A DNA stretch of 6,977 bases from JAFGBZ01 sp043817715 (lineage in GTDB: Archaea > Iainarchaeota > Iainarchaeia > Iainarchaeales > JAFGBZ01). The stretch lies in assembly GCA_043817715.1 (NCBI GenBank), contig JBDRGO010000060.1, positions 1 through 6,977 of the forward strand, read 5' to 3'. A program made the translations under genes and the position numbers. Every line of letters starts with the position of its first letter. Within the stretch, counting starts at the first letter, position 1. The notes below the pieces were generated by a model. The model made no database searches. It had not been told where the DNA came from and saw nothing but the letters and a program-made list of their open reading frames with translations. This document shows, in pieces, positions 4,955-6,977 of this stretch.

Positions 4955-6085
4955 TTACACCTTGGGCTGGTTCATTTTCAGGTAAAATACCAGGAAAAAT
5001 AAAAGTGCAGGCATTATTACCGCATAAAAAAGCAATATTACATTCGGCGGCATGTCAAATGTTTTGATTCCTAAAGGGGCATTAACTATTCCTCCAAGAA
5101 TTGCAACCATTACAGGCATTACAATTCCTGCAACAATGTATATTACTCCGAAGAAATTTATTTTTTCAGAAAAATCCCTTACTTTCATTCTCAATTCAAA
5201 TGAAACATCTTCTGCAATTGAATTCATTACTTTGGATAAATTTCCCCCTGTTTTTAATGCCCTGTTGACATGAAGCAGTGCGTTCTTTAATGCAGCTGAC
5301 TGGGTTCTGACGGAAAAATTCTGCAATGCATCTTTTGTATCTGTTCCTTCCTCTATTTCATTTATTGTCCTTGCAAATTCTTCTGATAATACTCCGTAAT
5401 CGCTTTGCGCTATTGCCTGAATTGTTTTAAACAATCCAATTCCTGATTTCAGTTCTGTTGCCATATGCCTTAATGCAAAAGGAAGCTCTGAACTTATGGC
5501 GTCCCCTCTTTTCATTGCCATGCTTCTTGGAAACAAAATCATTATTGTCAGGGTAAACATAAATATCAGCAAACCGCCTAAAAGCGAGTAAATAAGTGAA
5601 ATATTCATGAACTGAAATATTATTGCAAAGAAAATTGTTCCTGCAATGAATCCCATAAAGCTTCCTGCAACAGTTAATGCAAGATACTGCCTTATTGAAA
5701 GCCTCATGTTTGCGCTGTAAAGATAAAATCTTATCTGCGAGGCAACAGGCATTTTGCTTAATCCATGTGAAAAAGGGTCTAAAACGAATTCAAATACTGA
5801 ATATGTTTTTCCAAGAATTCTTACAAACGGATTTTTGTAATCCCTTAATTCATCAATTCCCTGCAGTTCAATTTCTGCCCTCTGCTGTTCGGCAATCATT
5901 CCCCTTAATTCATTTAATTTATCGCTTGCCTGCTCTGTTTGAATTCCCTGTTCATGGTATTTTTTTTCCATTCTTTTAACTATTTTTTCAACTGCATCAT
6001 AATCATATTCTTCATACTGCTTTTTTTCCTTTTCTTTCTGCTTTTTTTGCTCTTCAATTCCTTTCTTGATTTCATCCAGTTCCAT
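4955..6085 (-). CDS. Type II secretion system F-domain platform protein with charged coiled-coil head (TadB/FlaJ-like)
   Basis: The product is 376 aa from ATG 6085. An in-frame ATG at 6091 overlaps the ATPase stop as ATGA and would add two residues. GAGGG (6093-6097) is 7 nt from ATG 6085 but only 1 nt from 6091, so I prefer 6085. The first 70 residues are very rich in Lys/Glu/Gln and look like a cytosolic coiled coil. Helices follow at about 133-157 and 162-186. The T2SF domain at about 195-305 has SELPFALRHMATELKSGIGL and TGGNLSKVMNSIAEDVSFEL; two more helices lie at about 313-338 and 350-372. It is the platform protein that would relay ATPase motion to pilin extraction. The coiled-coil head is a candidate ATPase contact (inference). 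Confidence 0.9.
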   Translation of the reverse strand: MELDEIKKGIEEQKKQKEKEKKQYEEYDYDAVEKIVKRMEKKYHEQGIQTEQASDKLNELRGMIAEQQRAEIELQGIDELRDYKNPFVRILGKTYSVFEFVLDPFSHGLSKMPVASQIRFYLYSANMRLSIRQYLALTVAGSFMGFIAGTIFFAIIFQFMNISLIYSLLGGLLIFMFTLTIMILFPRSMAMKRGDAISSELPFALRHMATELKSGIGLFKTIQAIAQSDYGVLSEEFARTINEIEEGTDTKDALQNFSVRTQSAALKNALLHVNRALKTGGNLSKVMNSIAEDVSFELRMKVRDFSEKINFFGVIYIVAGIVMPVMVAILGGIVNAPLGIKTFDMPPNVILLFYAVIMPALLFFLVFYLKMNQPKV

Positions 6086-6087
6086 TT

Positions 6088-6977
6088 TCATTCCCTCTTT
6101 TTATTCAGGAATTCCCTGCATTTGTCTGAAACAATTTTCATTGAAGTGATTTTTTTTCTTTGTAGTTCTTCAAGGAATTTTTTTCTTTCCTCTACTTCTT
6201 TTTGAATTTCTGCTTTTTTCATTCCGGTAAATTTTTCAAGTTCCTTTAAATAATTTATTCCCTGCTGGGTTGGTTTTATTTTGTCGTCTGTTGCATCCCA
6301 TTCAAATACAACGCATGTATTTACTTTTCCTTCCAGTGCGCCGAAAACTTCTGCAAGCTCAGTTACTCTTCTTATTGTTCCTTTTTTTTTGTCATGAATT
6401 CTGTTCTGTACAAGAATAAAATTCAGTGCACTCATCATTACTGCAGGCACATCCATTGGAGGATTGGTTACTCTTACAATTGTTTCTGCTGCCGTGTTTG
6501 CGTGCACTGTGCCTAAACATCCTTCATGCCCTGTATTCATTGCAGTGAATAATGAGAATGCTTCTTTATGCCTTATTTCTCCTACAATTATTCTGTCAGG
6601 CCTCATTCTTAATGAATTTTTTGTTAAAATATCCATTGTTAATTCTCCGGTTCCTTCAATTCCCGGAGGCCTTGCTTCCATTCTTATCCAGTGCTGTAAT
6701 GGCAGATTCAGTTCAGCAGTGTCTTCAATTGAAATGATTCTTTCCCTTTCAGGAATAAATGATGCCAATACATTCAATGTTGTTGTTTTTCCTGAACCAG
6801 TGCCTCCTGCAATTAAAATATTTGCAGGCTTTGTGCTTAGCCCTTCAACAAACATCCACAAATAAGCCGCCAGTTCGCTTGAAAAAGTTCCGTTATTCAT
6901 TAAATCAATTATTGAATAAGGGTCTGTTTTGAATTTTCTGATTGTTAATGATGCTCCGCTGGCTGAAGCAGGCGGAA
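6088..6977 (-). CDS. Type II/IV secretion system ATPase (VirB11/FlaI/TadA family), 5' end outside the window
   Basis: The frame is open to the window edge, and 295 residues are visible. Translation of 6977-6901 gives PPASASGASLTIRKF..., the family's conserved entry to the nucleotide-binding domain, so ATG 6900 is internal and not the start. Walker A GGTGSGKT is at 6807-6784, the Asp box ISIEDTAEL follows, Walker B IIVGE is at 6591-6577, and the His box GHEGCLGTVHAN ends near 6496. All catalytic features are intact. The C-terminus is a Lys/Glu-rich helix (KKAEIQKEVEERKKFLEEL) typical of archaeal GspE-like ATPases. The hexameric enzyme powers pilin extraction and assembly at the cytoplasmic face. 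It overlaps the first platform gene at its stop if that gene starts at 6091. FlaI, pilus or Tad-type subclass cannot be fixed without the N-terminal half. Confidence 0.95.
   Translation of the reverse strand, partial: PPASASGASLTIRKFKTDPYSIIDLMNNGTFSSELAAYLWMFVEGLSTKPANILIAGGTGSGKTTTLNVLASFIPERERIISIEDTAELNLPLQHWIRMEARPPGIEGTGELTMDILTKNSLRMRPDRIIVGEIRHKEAFSLFTAMNTGHEGCLGTVHANTAAETIVRVTNPPMDVPAVMMSALNFILVQNRIHDKKKGTIRRVTELAEVFGALEGKVNTCVVFEWDATDDKIKPTQQGINYLKELEKFTGMKKAEIQKEVEERKKFLEELQRKKITSMKIVSDKCREFLNKKRE

Noticed and set aside
4012..6085. Two platform genes as a recent tandem duplication
   Set aside because: They share only T2SF-family features; lengths, N-termini and helix arrangement differ, which fits an old TadB/TadC-like pair.
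6088..6900. ATG at 6900 as the start of the ATPase
   Set aside because: The frame continues upstream to the window edge and encodes conserved family sequence (LTIRKF), so the gene is truncated by the window and ATG 6900 is internal.

Overview
The window reads as a piece of an AT-rich archaeal genome carrying a type IV pilus-like (archaeal Epd/Tad-like) assembly locus. Every gene I can support is on the minus strand, so the locus reads from high to low coordinates. The archaeal assignment rests on four things: six pilin-like proteins with class III signal peptides (short basic head, then Q-x-x-x-E and a hydrophobic helix); a prepilin peptidase with the C-terminal extension typical of archaeal A24 enzymes; GTGA/GGAGG/GGTG ribosome binding sites matching the archaeal 16S 3' end; and a TATA-box promoter in front of the likely major pilin. 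The lineage (DPANN or another euryarchaeal-type group) cannot be settled from this sequence.

Layout in transcription order. (1) Assembly machine, 6977-4012: a VirB11/FlaI/TadA-type ATPase cut by the window edge, then two different T2SF-type membrane platform proteins, joined by a 4-nt gene overlap and a 4-bp gap. (2) A 240-bp, almost pure A/T, gene-free spacer. (3) Pilin cluster, 3771-2758: four pilin-like genes of 54, 61, 115 and 56 codons. Three are reduced to a signal peptide plus one helix, like bacterial Flp pilins; the fourth carries an eight-cysteine tail. The 61-aa gene has its own TATA box and the strongest Shine-Dalgarno sequence in the window. (4) A 262-bp gene-free spacer with an oligo-T terminator, five near-identical copies of a 15-bp element and a short hairpin. 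(5) Processing and accessory cassette, 2495-113: archaeal prepilin peptidase, two larger pilin-like proteins, and a membrane-anchored OB-fold protein, tightly packed. (6) A 24-bp tandem repeat at the left edge.

Together: the peptidase trims the pilins before the conserved Gln, and the ATPase with two platform proteins drives them into a filament. The mini-pilins are the likely bulk subunits. The Cys-rich, 162-aa and 113-aa pilins are candidate minor or specialised subunits. The extracytoplasmic OB-fold protein has an open role. Points of note are two short pilin genes below usual length cut-offs, a G7 tract in the likely major pilin, the split of pilins into A|Q and G|Q cleavage sites matching the two clusters, and the repeat array ahead of the peptidase.
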